A stretch of 64,000 nt of DNA from the NCBI GenBank assembly GCA_046051225.1, contig JBJOOR010000002.1, positions 186,001 to 250,000 of the forward strand, read 5' to 3'. The translations under genes and the position numbers were made by a program. Below the pieces are notes generated by a model that saw nothing but the letters and a program-made list of their open reading frames with translations, was not told the DNA's origin and made no database searches. Origin of the DNA: CAIODY01 sp046051225 (lineage in GTDB: Bacteria; Bacteroidota; Bacteroidia; Chitinophagales; CAIODY01). This document shows positions 42,101 to 50,329 of this stretch, piece after piece (position 1 is the first letter of the stretch; the number at the start of each line of letters is the position of its first letter).

Positions 42101-45100
42101 AAGTGCCAAATGCAGGAACACTGCCGCCCGAGACACTATGTTGATATAATCCTGTTGAGGTAAAAATTAAATTGCCTGTTGCTGTGTTGCTATTAGTAAA
42201 AGTACCACTATTGTTTATTGTACCATCAATATTGGCCGATGAACCAGCATTTAATGTTATTGATTTGCCGCTATTAATATTTAATGTGGCATTATTATCA
42301 ACTTGTAAAGCATTGCTGCCCGTACCATTTAATACAACGCCTGATGCAGCAATAGATAATGCTGTAGCAGCATCTACTTTAATGAAATTAAATGTATTAG
42401 CAGTAGATATACTCTGTGCCGTACCATTAAATTCAACTGTTCTGTTGTTGGGTGTAAATGTACCACTACAAGCAAAGCTTCCTTTTATTTTTAAATCGCC
42501 ACCTGATTGAGATGATAGGGTTAATGTACTTCCAGAATTAACAGTCATTGCAGCTAACATTTGATAATATTGAGAAGCAGATCCAAAATCTAAATTTGTA
42601 TTACTTGCTAATGTTACATTGTAAGGTATGCCATTGCCCGAGGTTGCATTTGGCAACCATTCATAAACAGAAGGCGAAACTGTACCAGTAGTAGCATATT
42701 TTAAGGTAGATGCTGAACCATATATTGGTGCATTGTTGGTTAAACTACCACCATTTAATATTTGTAAAATGCCATTAATTGTGGTTGATGAACCTACATT
42801 TAATGCGCCGCTAGCATCTATATTATTAAAAATAAATGCACCTACACAAGTGCCTACACCTGCAAATGCTATTTTACCAGCACCTGCTGTAAATGTATTA
42901 GCATTGGTAAATGTTGAACCACCAGCAAGTGTTATTGTTCCGCCTGTTGTCATATCAATAATATTGCTATTATAAATATTGCCACAAGTTAAAGTAGATG
43001 AGCTTGAGCCAATGGTTATTTTACCATTTGCAGTAATTATAACACTATCCATTTGGTCGGTAACGGCTGCATTTAGGGTAACAAAATGGTCGATAGTAAC
43101 ATGGCTACCTACTTGTGGTAATAAGCCATTAAACCATGTGGTGGCTGTATTCCAATCGCCAGCTTGTGTGGTTTTATAACCATAACTACGAAAAGCATTT
43201 GGAGAAAGAGCAGACGAACTTGCACTACCTGCCGAATTGGTTACAATAATTTGCCCTGATCGTCCGCCAGCTACAACTGTAATTGTATTTGAACCATTGT
43301 TAGATAAAATAGATACAGGCTGACCACCAATAGTAACTTGGCTTACCCCAAAGAAATTAGAACCAGATAGTGTAATGGTAGTTCCACCATAGCCAGCATC
43401 AGGCGTAAAGCCTGATAAAGTAGGTGTAGTTACAGGTTGTGTAACATTCGAAACTTCGCCCAAAACATAAATATTATTAGGTGATGTAAATGAAGTTAAA
43501 CCACTTGCTGTTAAAGTATAAGGATCAGTTCCGCCTGGTGTAATACCAGTATTGGTAACTAAATATCCTGAACCTGTCCATCTTGCTAATTCGCAAGAAT
43601 TTGATGGGTTAAAAGAGCCATGATGATTAGCTGAATTCCATTGAAAAACGGCCGATACATTTGAACCCGATGTAGCAGCGGTTATTGGCCATTCTACATT
43701 TACATAGTTAGCCCCATAAGCTGCATTTGTGATAGATGCATTTGCACGAACACTAAAGTTTGATGTAGTGCCCGAATTGGTTAGAGTAACAGGGGTATAG
43801 CTTGTGGCTAAACCAACTGGAAATAATTTTGGTGAGCCACTTACATTTGGTAAAGTTAATGTGCCTGTACCTGTAGTTGCAAAATAGCTACTATTACTTC
43901 CACCTGTTAATGTACCTGTTGATGAAATAACCACACTGCTATTGCCTAATGTAATATTACCTGTTGTTAAAGTTAAAGTACCATTTACAGTTAATGAATT
44001 ACTAAGTGTTGAAATACCTGCGCCATTTACTTCAAAATTATTTACTGTTGCTGGCAAACCACTACCTGTTGTTTGTGCTGATGCACCATTGAAAATATAA
44101 TTGGCTGTAGTGCTATATGAGTTTGAACCTGTTGTTGTAATATTTCCATTAATCCCATTCGAATGACCAATGCTCAAAGTAGCACCTGAAACAACTGTAA
44201 ACACAGCTCCAGTACCGCTTACTACATTAGTCCCCATATTTAATTTACCTGAAACTGTAGCTGAAGTTGCTACTGAAAAATTATTATTTAAAGTTATATC
44301 GCCAGATGAAGAAATTGAGAAAGTAGATAAAGCCAATGTACCGCTTCCGCCAAATGTTTTTCCAGAACCCGACATTGCAATTTTTGCAATTGTGGATGAA
44401 ACAACCCCATTTATATTCACATTACCAGCTACTGTTAGTGTTCCACTATAAGTACTCAATGTAACCAATGAGCCTAAATATAAATCCCCATTTACGATAC
44501 AACTTGATGCCCCTGCTGGTGCTGCTGTCCAAGTACTTGCATTTGTATTTTCAAATCTTAAATTATAAAAAGATTGACCTGAAATAGAAACCCCTGGAGA
44601 AGCCGTTGATGATGTTGAACGGTAAATAAATGTAGAGCCCGTTGCGAATGTAGTTTTTCCTAATGGAGTAGAAATACCTCCTGTGCTATTATGTACCCAT
44701 GTTCCTGTACTTTGCACTGTCATGCCTAAACTATTATTAATAGTAGTAGTACCAGCAACTGAATTTATTAAAGTACCAGCAATTAATGATGGGCTGCCAC
44801 TTGATGAATTTAACGTTAGCGTATTTGAAGTAGTTAAAGTAGCACCACTATTTACTGTTAATACATTTGCAACATATGATGCTGCACTGAATGTAGCACC
44901 TGTAGAACCAGAAGAAGCAACTTCTACATCATATAATGGACTTGAACCACTTGCTGTAGTTTTAGAAATTGTTTGTGTAGTACCATTAAAATAAACTTTT
45001 CTGTTGCCATGAGTAAATGTTCCTGTGCCACTCCAATTACCTGCAATTTTCAAATCGTTTGAACTACTTAAAGTTAAAGCTCCAGTTGTTGTTAAATTTC

Positions 45101-48100
45101 CTAATAACTGACGATAGTTGGAAGCACCTAATGTTAGTGTAGTTGCTGTAGCAATGGTTACATGATATGGTACACCAGCACCACTTGCAACATTCGAAGC
45201 CCATTCTGTTCCTGCCGTTAATGATGCTGCATAAGCCAATGTAGAACCATTTGCATAAGTAGGTGCATTATTAGTTACACTTGCGCCTGTGTTCATAGTC
45301 ATTGTGTTTGTAATAGAACTTGCTGAACCAAAATCAACCGAGCCATTTAAGGTGGCATTATAAAACGAATGAGTGCCTGTAACTGTATTGCTACCACTAA
45401 AAATAACAGTACCTGAACCACTTGTAAAAGTGCCAGTGTTGGCTATGCTTGTGCCACTTGCTAAAGTTAAAGTGCCGCTACCAGTCATATCAATTATACC
45501 ATTATTTGAAACTGAACCTGCGGCTGTAATTGCACCACTAGTTGTAATATATAATGTACCACTACCATTAATATTAATTGCTGTTGGATTATTGGCAACA
45601 GCTGAATTTATCGTAACTGCACTATTGATAGTAATTGGTAAAGTAGTTGATGGTGCTACACTGCCTTGCCATGTACTATTAGTTGTGTAATTACCAATAG
45701 CATTGGAAATGTAACCATCGTTAGTAAAATTGCTTGCTCCTGAATTTACTGAACCACCTGCATAGGTCAATGAAATTTGACCACTTGAAGTTCCTATAGT
45801 AACATCTAAATTGCTTCCGTTTATTGAAGATGAAACGCTAGTACCTCCAATGCTTACAGCGGTAACTCCCGATAAATTACTTCCTACAATTGTCATTATA
45901 CCGCCTACATATTGGTGAGTGGTAAATGAAGTGATGATTGGTGCTGGAACTGCTGGCGTAGTTGCATTAGTGTTTGGTGCACTCGTGCTGTAATAATTAT
46001 AAGTAGCTGCAGTTGGCGTTGCATCAGCATTGTAAGGAATTATTAAGAAGTAATAATTTGTATTTGCACTTAATCCTGTAATACTTTGCGTAGTAGCTGA
46101 TGTAGAACTTACAATAGCTGCCACTGTTCCGTTGCCAATAGTATTACCTACTGAATAAGCAGTTGCATTGCTTGGTGTACCTGTTGGTGCAGCGCCAATA
46201 CGTTGTAAAATAATATACCCATCAGCATTAGCAATAGTTGAAGCAGCTGCAAATGTTAAATCAATTTGCGAATAAGAAGAAGCAACTGCTGAAAAACTGC
46301 CTGCTGCTGCATTTGGTGCAGTTGATAATGTATAAAAATTACCTTCGGTACTTGTTAATACAGTGCTGGCAGCATTAGTTGCATAGCCCTTATAATAATA
46401 ATGCGTTTCTGGGCTTAATGAACGAGTATGACTAAATGTGCCTGTAATATTATTTGTGCCAGCCGATAAAAAATTATCAGTAATTGTTACACCACTTGCA
46501 TTTTTATAAACTGTACCATAATCGGTAATGGTGCCCCCACCATTTGATGTAATGTTTGCACCTAAATCAGCCGATGTAGAAGTAATATTAGCTACCGAAG
46601 GTGTTGTAACTGTTGGGTTGCCGGGTAAAGTAGAATAAGCTGAACTTGTTGATGACCATGCCGAACTACCACCTGCATTAACTGCCTTTACTCTGTAATA
46701 ATAAGGTGTGAAAGCCGATAAGCCTGAATTAACATTGGTAGTTGTGCTACCCGATGCAATGCCTGTTGCTGAAAAATTAATTGAACCAAAGTTAATATCA
46801 TCATCCACATCAATACTGTAAGTGTATGTTTCGCTGCCACCACCCGATGGGGCTGTCCAAGCTGCTGTAAATGAAGATGAAGTTGCACCCGAACCACTAC
46901 CAACTGTTGGGGCATTTTGTAAAGTTGTAAAACTGCCTGTTGGTGCTGATGTAGTATTATATTTTGGTGATGCAGAACAAGCATTGTATTCCCATGCTTG
47001 ATAATTGTATAAAGTATTAGATATTAAATTACTTACCGTTACCGATGTGCCACTTCCAGCCATTACAGTTTGCTCTGTGCCTACTGTGGCATAGCTTGTA
47101 GCTGCTGAATAAGTTGTTGTATTGCTTGGTGAAAGTGTAATTGCCGTTGTATTAAATCGTATCAAACGTGAATCGCCATTACCACCCGAAACGGGAATTG
47201 TTATTCCACCTGTAGTTGATGAAATTGTCCCAAATGCAGTTTGCGAAGTTGGAGCAGCACAAAGAGCAGCAGCAACTACTTCGCCACCAGTTATAATAGT
47301 TGCAGGATAATTGGTGCCTGGGCTTGCAATAGTTCCATTATTAAATTGAATTTGCAATAACTGCCCTGCCGTTAATCCACTTGTTGTAGTACCTACAAAA
47401 ATTCTTCCTGTAGTTCCTGCTGTTCCATTATAACTTCCTTGCCAACCATAAATAGTTAGCATTGTACTACCTGTCCAACTTAAACCATTACTTGCTGAGA
47501 AATTTAGTGTATGTGCTGTTGCAGTTGCTAAATCAAATTTTGAGTTTGCTGCTAAATTTAAAGTACCATAAGTAACACTTCTTGTTGCTGTAATGCCTGT
47601 TGTACCTAATGTACCACCGTTCATATTTAATTGACCAGTAGTAGCAGTAACGTTTGCAGATGGATTTAATCTTAATTCGCCAGCAGTTATTTTAGTTGTG
47701 CCTGTGTAAGTATTAACACCAGTAAGAGTTAAAACGCCTGCACCCGAACCTGCCTTTGTTAAGGGGTTTGAACCTGTTATAACTGATGCAATTATAAACC
47801 CACCAGTACCTGTAATTTGAATTATGTTTTCTGTACTATTGGCTAAACCCAAATTCATTGTGCCCGAGCCATTGGTGATTGTATGGGTTGCTGTAGATTG
47901 GTTCCAAATAATTGTATTGCTAACGCTATTTAAAGATGCTCCATTAAGATTTAGAGTTCCTGATGTAGCAGAACTGTTACTAACTGTTCGTGCAGAGGTT
48001 GAGCTTGTACCAAAGTTTAAAGCCCCCATGTAATGATTCCCTGCTTGAGTATTCATATTTATTGAAGCAGTTAATTGGGTTGTTCCATTAAAGTAAGCAA

Positions 48101-48293
48101 TATCATTGTTGGTAGTTACCGTCTTAGAACCAGCAACAACTGAGGTAGACCAATTCCCTGTAGTCAACCATGCAGTACTTGATGCACCGCTCCATGTATA
48201 AGTTGTTTGCCCCCAACTTTTTTCATTGGCGAACATTCCGATACAAAAGATAGCTGTGGCAAACAGCAGATGCGTAAATTTTTGTTTGATCAT
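39126..48293 (-). CDS. Giant T9SS-secreted repeat protein (putative adhesin), 3055 residues
   Basis: Signal peptide 1-29 (ending NEKSWGQ). The N-terminal region to about 230 contains an autotransporter-associated beta-strand repeat (LTLTGVNTYTGTTKITAGEL, near 188-207). Fibronectin-III-like domains lie at about 340-700 (YYYRVKAVNAGGSSAWS). IPT/TIG domains lie near 783-862 and 1622-1705 (VGGIMTIVGSNLSGVTAVSIGG; TPDAGYGGTTITLSG). Long Ser/Thr/Asn/Gly-rich beta-helix-like tracts recur: a block of the type GSVDFGSAS(S/T)I…TNNAPxY appears near 998, 1834 and 2444. The T9SS type A tail is at about 2975-3055 (GVYPNPFIESIKV … AVLQKQ). There is almost no Cys or Lys in the repeats. It should be exported across the outer membrane and displayed; adhesion or biofilm function is inferred. 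The gene is intact in one frame over 9.2 kb. Confidence 0.93.
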   Translation of the reverse strand: MIKQKFTHLLFATAIFCIGMFANEKSWGQTTYTWSGASSTAWLTTGNWSTSVVAGSKTVTTNNDIAYFNGTTQLTASINMNTQAGNHYMGALNFGTSSTSARTVSNSSATSGTLNLNGASLNSVSNTIIWNQSTATHTITNGSGTMNLGLANSTENIIQITGTGGFIIASVITGSNPLTKAGSGAGVLTLTGVNTYTGTTKITAGELRLNPSANVTATTGQLNMNGGTLGTTGITATRSVTYGTLNLAANSKFDLATATAHTLNFSASNGLSWTGSTMLTIYGWQGSYNGTAGTTGRIFVGTTTSGLTAGQLLQIQFNNGTIASPGTNYPATIITGGEVVAAALCAAPTSQTAFGTISSTTGGITIPVSGGNGDSRLIRFNTTAITLSPSNTTTYSAATSYATVGTEQTVMAGSGTSVTVSNLISNTLYNYQAWEYNACSASPKYNTTSAPTGSFTTLQNAPTVGSGSGATSSSFTAAWTAPSGGGSETYTYSIDVDDDINFGSINFSATGIASGSTTTNVNSGLSAFTPYYYRVKAVNAGGSSAWSSTSSAYSTLPGNPTVTTPSVANITSTSADLGANITSNGGGTITDYGTVYKNASGVTITDNFLSAGTNNITGTFSHTRSLSPETHYYYKGYATNAASTVLTSTEGNFYTLSTAPNAAAGSFSAVASSYSQIDLTFAAASTIANADGYIILQRIGAAPTGTPSNATAYSVGNTIGNGTVAAIVSSTSATTQSITGLSANTNYYFLIIPYNADATPTAATYNYYSTSAPNTNATTPAVPAPIITSFTTHQYVGGIMTIVGSNLSGVTAVSIGGTSVSSSINGSNLDVTIGTSSGQISLTYAGGSVNSGASNFTNDGYISNAIGNYTTNSTWQGSVAPSTTLPITINSAVTINSAVANNPTAININGSGTLYITTSGAITAAGSVSNNGIIDMTGSGTLTLASGTSIANTGTFTSGSGTVIFSGSNTVTGTHSFYNATLNGSVDFGSASSITNTMTMNTGASVTNNAPTYANGSTLAYAASLTAGTEWASNVASGAGVPYHVTIATATTLTLGASNYRQLLGNLTTTGALTLSSSNDLKIAGNWSGTGTFTHGNRKVYFNGTTQTISKTTASGSSPLYDVEVASSGSTGATFSAASYVANVLTVNSGATLTTSNTLTLNSSSGSPSLIAGTLINSVAGTTTINNSLGMTVQSTGTWVHNSTGGISTPLGKTTFATGSTFIYRSTSSTASPGVSISGQSFYNLRFENTNASTWTAAPAGASSCIVNGDLYLGSLVTLSTYSGTLTVAGNVNINGVVSSTIAKIAMSGSGKTFGGSGTLALSTFSISSSGDITLNNNFSVATSATVSGKLNMGTNVVSGTGAVFTVVSGATLSIGHSNGINGNITTTGSNSYSTTANYIFNGASAQTTGSGLPATVNNFEVNGAGISTLSNSLTVNGTLTLTTGNITLGNSSVVISSTGTLTGGSNSSYFATTGTGTLTLPNVSGSPKLFPVGLATSYTPVTLTNSGTTSNFSVRANASITNAAYGANYVNVEWPITAATSGSNVSAVFQWNSANHHGSFNPSNSCELARWTGSGYLVTNTGITPGGTDPYTLTASGLTSFTSPNNIYVLGEVSNVTQPVTTPTLSGFTPDAGYGGTTITLSGSNFFGVSQVTIGGQPVSILSNNGSNTITVVAGGRSGQIIVTNSAGSASSSALSPNAFRSYGYKTTQAGDWNTATTWFNGLLPQVGSHVTIDHFVTLNAAVTDQMDSVIITANGKITIGSSSSTLTCGNIYNSNIIDMTTGGTITLAGGSTFTNANTFTAGAGKIAFAGVGTCVGAFIFNNIDASGALNVGSSTTINGILQILNGGSLTNNAPIYGSASTLKYATTGTVSPSVYEWLPNATSGNGIPYNVTLASNTNLDFGSASQYYQMLAAMTVNSGSTLTLSSQSGGDLKIKGSFACSGTFTPNNRTVEFNGTAQSISTANTFNFIKVDAATALSIAASGVVLNGTGSNALQVDNNATLNINSGKSITLNAGSSANIDGTINNSGTFTNSNTATGNLIFTSTGLYQHSVSGGSVPAFGTWNTGSTCEIKVAGTSAPTNLGQAFYNFKWNCASQAAACNLGGNLTTINGDFTVTTTNGYDLRLMTNSVSTTLTVAGNMYINTNAWVAIINSGSTGTGSSVLTINGNLTISNGTLDMGGTDTHLATKSTLNLKGDVTISGSGAITKTNGTPAEMNFIKSSGTQTFTSSNNYVIGNHLSVFNVNIGNGTSTNKLVLANDFILSSTTTATNNVITVKSNATLSCGTSIIDEDASSNKATFTVQAGATLESGSATGIDGNIQTYSAARTLPTTANYSYNGVVNQVTGSLLPTTVNTLTIANTLSGGAVSLTNTSVTPTNLNLTSGNFDLNAHTVNMPTSGVITATAGNFANTLFSNLNFAGSNTVSGSVSFYPKITLNGSVDFGSASTINDTMIMNNGASITTNPPLYAVGSKLRYNQGGTISRSNEWNATTGAGYPHHVQISNNTTVNVSNGSPTVARSLAGDLTINAGSKLNMNTATDQMTAAFTIGGATNLYGTLELSALSGANINVAGNWIHDASASFIENGSPVIFAGAAPQTIQINGGGTEAFDNLVINNSSTGASSGVILGSGANATNLNLNSTLTLTSGKLNTNGSEVFVQNDDAAAITGYSAMHSSSSNSFVVGNLRRRVSTTTMAAYEFPLGTDAGKYEIAKINITSNANVDNLLANFTEFNPSCPFAGNAPNFTVTPTNGGIPTLVDNMLNLGYYIVEPYDASKTLVTTPTITYDATMTFNGHNNGVTSNALAPKCYTIIKRSSSCTGAWSLAGGSLDNTTQQGTAGSSTTITAKLSGLTSFSQFGAGFNSNGDVLPVELAEFNVVLKNNNAELKWVTASERNTQSFIIERSIDGILFDNAGAVNAAGTSNNFITYNFTDKNVSSLNVNVIYYRLRQVDADGSYTYSPIKSISISKSFTAMNIDGVYPNPFIESIKVKVAIQNAANLTYELYDSKGTIVLTNMVTIDKGESTIIINGLSDLSQGIYLLKLNDGINTHTAVLQKQ

Positions 48294-48560
48294 AAAATTG
48301 TTGTTAAAGGTTTGGGTTGTAGGTTTTTATTAGTGTTTTTATATTTTTTAATTAAGCTGCAAATAATTCTTTTATTATTACTGATTGATTAAATTTGGGT
48401 TACTGTTTTATTAAATTTTCAAATACAGTTTTCGCCCTATTTTTCTACTGCAAATTACTTACAGATTTTTTTTAATAAATAGTTTACCAACACGTAATTG
48501 TTAACATGTTGTCCACAATTTACGTTCAAAATCTATTTTGTTTTTAATTCTACATATAGA

Positions 48561-48593
48561 GCTGCAAATTCAGTCACTTGGCTTATTTGCAGC
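48561..48593. repeat. Hairpin GCTGCAAAT / ATTTGCAGC
   Basis: Perfect 9-bp inverted repeat with a 15-base loop, in the long non-coding region. The arm CTGCAAAT recurs at two other places between here and the giant gene. No T-run follows, so it is not a terminator. Confidence 0.5.
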
Positions 48594-48735
48594 AGCTACC
48601 ACATACTTCATAACTAACTTATCAAAGTTGATTAAACGTAATGCTATTCATTTTTTTTGCAAGCAATTAAGAAATTGTTTTGTAAAAAAAAATAGAATAA
48701 TCTTGGGATTTTTACAACCAAAATTTAGCAATTAA

Positions 48736-48758
48736 ATACCATAAATATTTTATGGTAT
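48736..48758. promoter_or_regulatory. 23-nt palindrome, candidate operator
   Basis: ATACCATAAA and TTTATGGTAT are perfect arms around TAT. It lies about 210 bases past the end of the MarR gene and 440 bases upstream of the giant gene. The form fits a dimeric regulator site, but it differs in sequence from the palindrome at the yceI promoter. Confidence 0.4.
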
Positions 48759-48968
48759 AAATAGCCGAGCAGTAAAATAATATATGTTGAAGTATCACCA
48801 TATTATTCCTTAAAAAAACTTTGGAATAATCAATACTTTAAAAGAATAATCATGATTTTTACATGATTAAACTTCCAACGTGGCTATCCTAAATCAATCA
48901 TTAGTAGCCTAACGAAAAATTTAGTATTCCCACAAAAGTAGTTTGTAAAAAGGCGTTTTTTTATACGC

Positions 48969-49418
48969 TTATCCTCGTAATTTATCCAACAAATCAGTCA
49001 ACTGATTTAGTTCATCATGGGTAAGATTTTTCATCATAGCATCCATTTCGGGCATGTAGTTGTCTAGCTCTATTAATTTCAATAATCCTTGATTGGTTAT
49101 TATCACATCCACACTTCGTTTGTCGGTTTCATTTATATTACGTTTTACCCAATTATTTTTTTCTAATCTATCAATAATTCTTGAAGTATCGCTCATTTTA
49201 TCTAGCATTCGCTCTTTAATCAAACTCACTTTTGCAGGATTGGGAAATTGCCCTCGAAGTATTCTAAGTACATTAAATTGCTGATTGGTTAAGCCCAATT
49301 TTTTAAATAAAATTTGATGTTTTTCGTATAGCCAATTATTTGTATGAAAAATAGTAATGGTGGCTTTTAGCTCGAGGCTCGAAATGCGCTGCGTTTTAAT
49401 TACTTGTTCAATTTTCAT
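48969..49418 (-). CDS. MarR-family transcriptional regulator
   Basis: A 149-residue winged-helix repressor. The dimerisation helices are at both ends (ISSLELKATITIFHTNNWLY; LTHDELNQLTDLLDKLRG). The winged helix is in the middle: LTNQQFNVLRILRGQFP, the recognition region MLDKMSDTSRIIDRLEKNNWV, and the wing KRNINETDKRSVDVIITNQG. The ATG at 49418 fits the family; the frame extends upstream without support. Such regulators sit beside YceI genes in many Bacteroidota. Here yceI lies upstream on the same strand, separated by a terminator, and has an 18-bp palindrome over its promoter, so it is a likely target. The inducer is unknown. Confidence 0.92.
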   Translation of the reverse strand: MKIEQVIKTQRISSLELKATITIFHTNNWLYEKHQILFKKLGLTNQQFNVLRILRGQFPNPAKVSLIKERMLDKMSDTSRIIDRLEKNNWVKRNINETDKRSVDVIITNQGLLKLIELDNYMPEMDAMMKNLTHDELNQLTDLLDKLRG

Positions 49419-49549
49419 TTCTATAAAATATATTTTAGAAAAAAACAAACAGGAATAAACCACACATACCTAATGGTTGAATGGTTTTTAGATGAAAAAA
49501 TAAGTAGAAAAAGTGACCAAATGTAGCATTTATTTTAAACTATAAAAAA

Positions 49550-49583
49550 AAACTGCTGCCCATTTTTTAATGAGCAGCAGTTT
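49550..49583. terminator. Terminator after yceI
   Basis: AAACTGCTGC pairs with GCAGCAGTTT, with inner CAT/ATG pairing; the A-run on the left gives a T-run on the minus strand. Confidence 0.85.
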
Positions 49584-49605
49584 CGTGAAAAAGTAATTGA
49601 AAAAA

Positions 49606-50184
49606 TTATTTAGCTTGAGATAATTCAATATTGGTAGTAATAGTTACTTCTTCGCTAACCATTGCCCCAGGAGTAGTTTCGCCAACACCAAAATCTTTAC
49701 GATTAATAATACCAGTTAATTTAAAACCTGCTTTTTGATTGCCCCAAGGATCTTTAGCTAAGCCATTAAATTTAACATCAAAAGTTACTGTTTTAGTAAC
49801 GCCATGCATCATTAAATCGCCTGTTAATTTATACATATTGCCCGATACTAATTTCATTGATTTGCTTTTGAAAGTAATGCTACTGAATTTTGCAGCATCA
49901 AAAAAGTCGGCTGTTTTTAAGTGACCATCACGTTTTTCATCATCTGTGTTTACTGAATTAACATCAATTGAAAAATTGATATTAGCACCATCAAAGCTAG
50001 TTGGTGATGTACTTGATACAGCACCTGTAAAAGTTTTAAACGAACCTTCGACACTGCTGATTACTAAATGTTCAACTGAAAATTTTACAGATGAATGTGA
50101 TTTGTCTAAATTCCAAGTTGTGGTTTGCGCTTGTGTTGCCATAAATGCAAAAGCTGCTGCTGCTGTTAAAATTAATTTTTTCAT
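49606..50184 (-). CDS. YceI family periplasmic lipocalin-like protein
   Basis: A 192-residue protein with a signal peptide (MKKLILTAAAAFAFMATQAQ) and the YceI beta-barrel, which binds isoprenoid-like lipids. Visible blocks: TTWNLDKSHSSVKFSVEHLV, the SVNTDDEKRDGHLKTADFFD loop, FKSKSMKLVSGNMYKLTGDL, MHGVTKTVTFDVKF and IINRKDFGVG. It is likely periplasmic and possibly involved in lipid or quinone handling under stress. A strong promoter overlaps an 18-bp palindrome, so it is probably repressed by the adjacent MarR protein. Confidence 0.93.
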   Translation of the reverse strand: MKKLILTAAAAFAFMATQAQTTTWNLDKSHSSVKFSVEHLVISSVEGSFKTFTGAVSSTSPTSFDGANINFSIDVNSVNTDDEKRDGHLKTADFFDAAKFSSITFKSKSMKLVSGNMYKLTGDLMMHGVTKTVTFDVKFNGLAKDPWGNQKAGFKLTGIINRKDFGVGETTPGAMVSEEVTITTNIELSQAK

Positions 50185-50222
50185 TTTATTGATTTGTTTT
50201 TATTGTTTAATAATTGACGCCA

Positions 50223-50246
50223 CAAATATAGTTGTATGTACAACTA
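50223..50246 (-). promoter_or_regulatory. yceI promoter with overlapping 18-bp operator palindrome
   Basis: On the minus strand TATATTTG (50223-50230) is the -7 box, with a TTTG about 21 bases further upstream as -33. The bases 50229-50246 form TAGTTGTA-TG-TACAACTA (plus strand), a perfect 8+8 palindrome within the spacer. This is the shape of a MarR-type operator; a bound dimer would block RNA polymerase. Confidence 0.65.
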
Positions 50247-50302
50247 ATTTCCAAATTTATTTGCTCATTTTTTATTAACCAAAAAATAAATAGTTTTTAA
50301 TG

Positions 50303-50310
50303 TAGCTTTG
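50303..50310 (+). promoter_or_regulatory. -7 promoter box TAGCTTTG for purH
   Basis: Matches TAnnTTTG, 19 bases before the ATG at 50330. No clear -33 partner. Confidence 0.5.
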
Positions 50311-50329
50311 CCGCCCAAAATTTCATAAT

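Larger units (their letters stand above)
48294..48968. other. 675-bp non-coding region upstream of the giant gene
   Basis: No convincing gene is present; short frames here lack coding character. It is very AT-rich and holds a 23-nt palindrome (48736-48758), a hairpin (48561-48593), a 7-bp inverted repeat AATCATG/CATGATT (about 48849-48869), and direct copies of CTGCAAAT near 48357, 48452 and 48562. It probably contains the promoter and control sites of the giant gene, although no exact TAnnTTTG box was found on the minus strand. Confidence 0.6.

Noticed and set aside
39526..48033. Many open frames of 60-115 codons on the plus strand opposite the giant gene
   Set aside because: They are mirror frames of a highly biased Ser/Thr/Asn/Gly-rich repeat gene, with no start signals and low-complexity Val/Pro/Leu products.
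48509..48517. TTGTCCACA, close to a DnaA box, in the long non-coding region
   Set aside because: A single near-match, with no cluster of boxes, no dnaA or dnaN nearby and no AT-rich unwinding array; not evidence of an origin.
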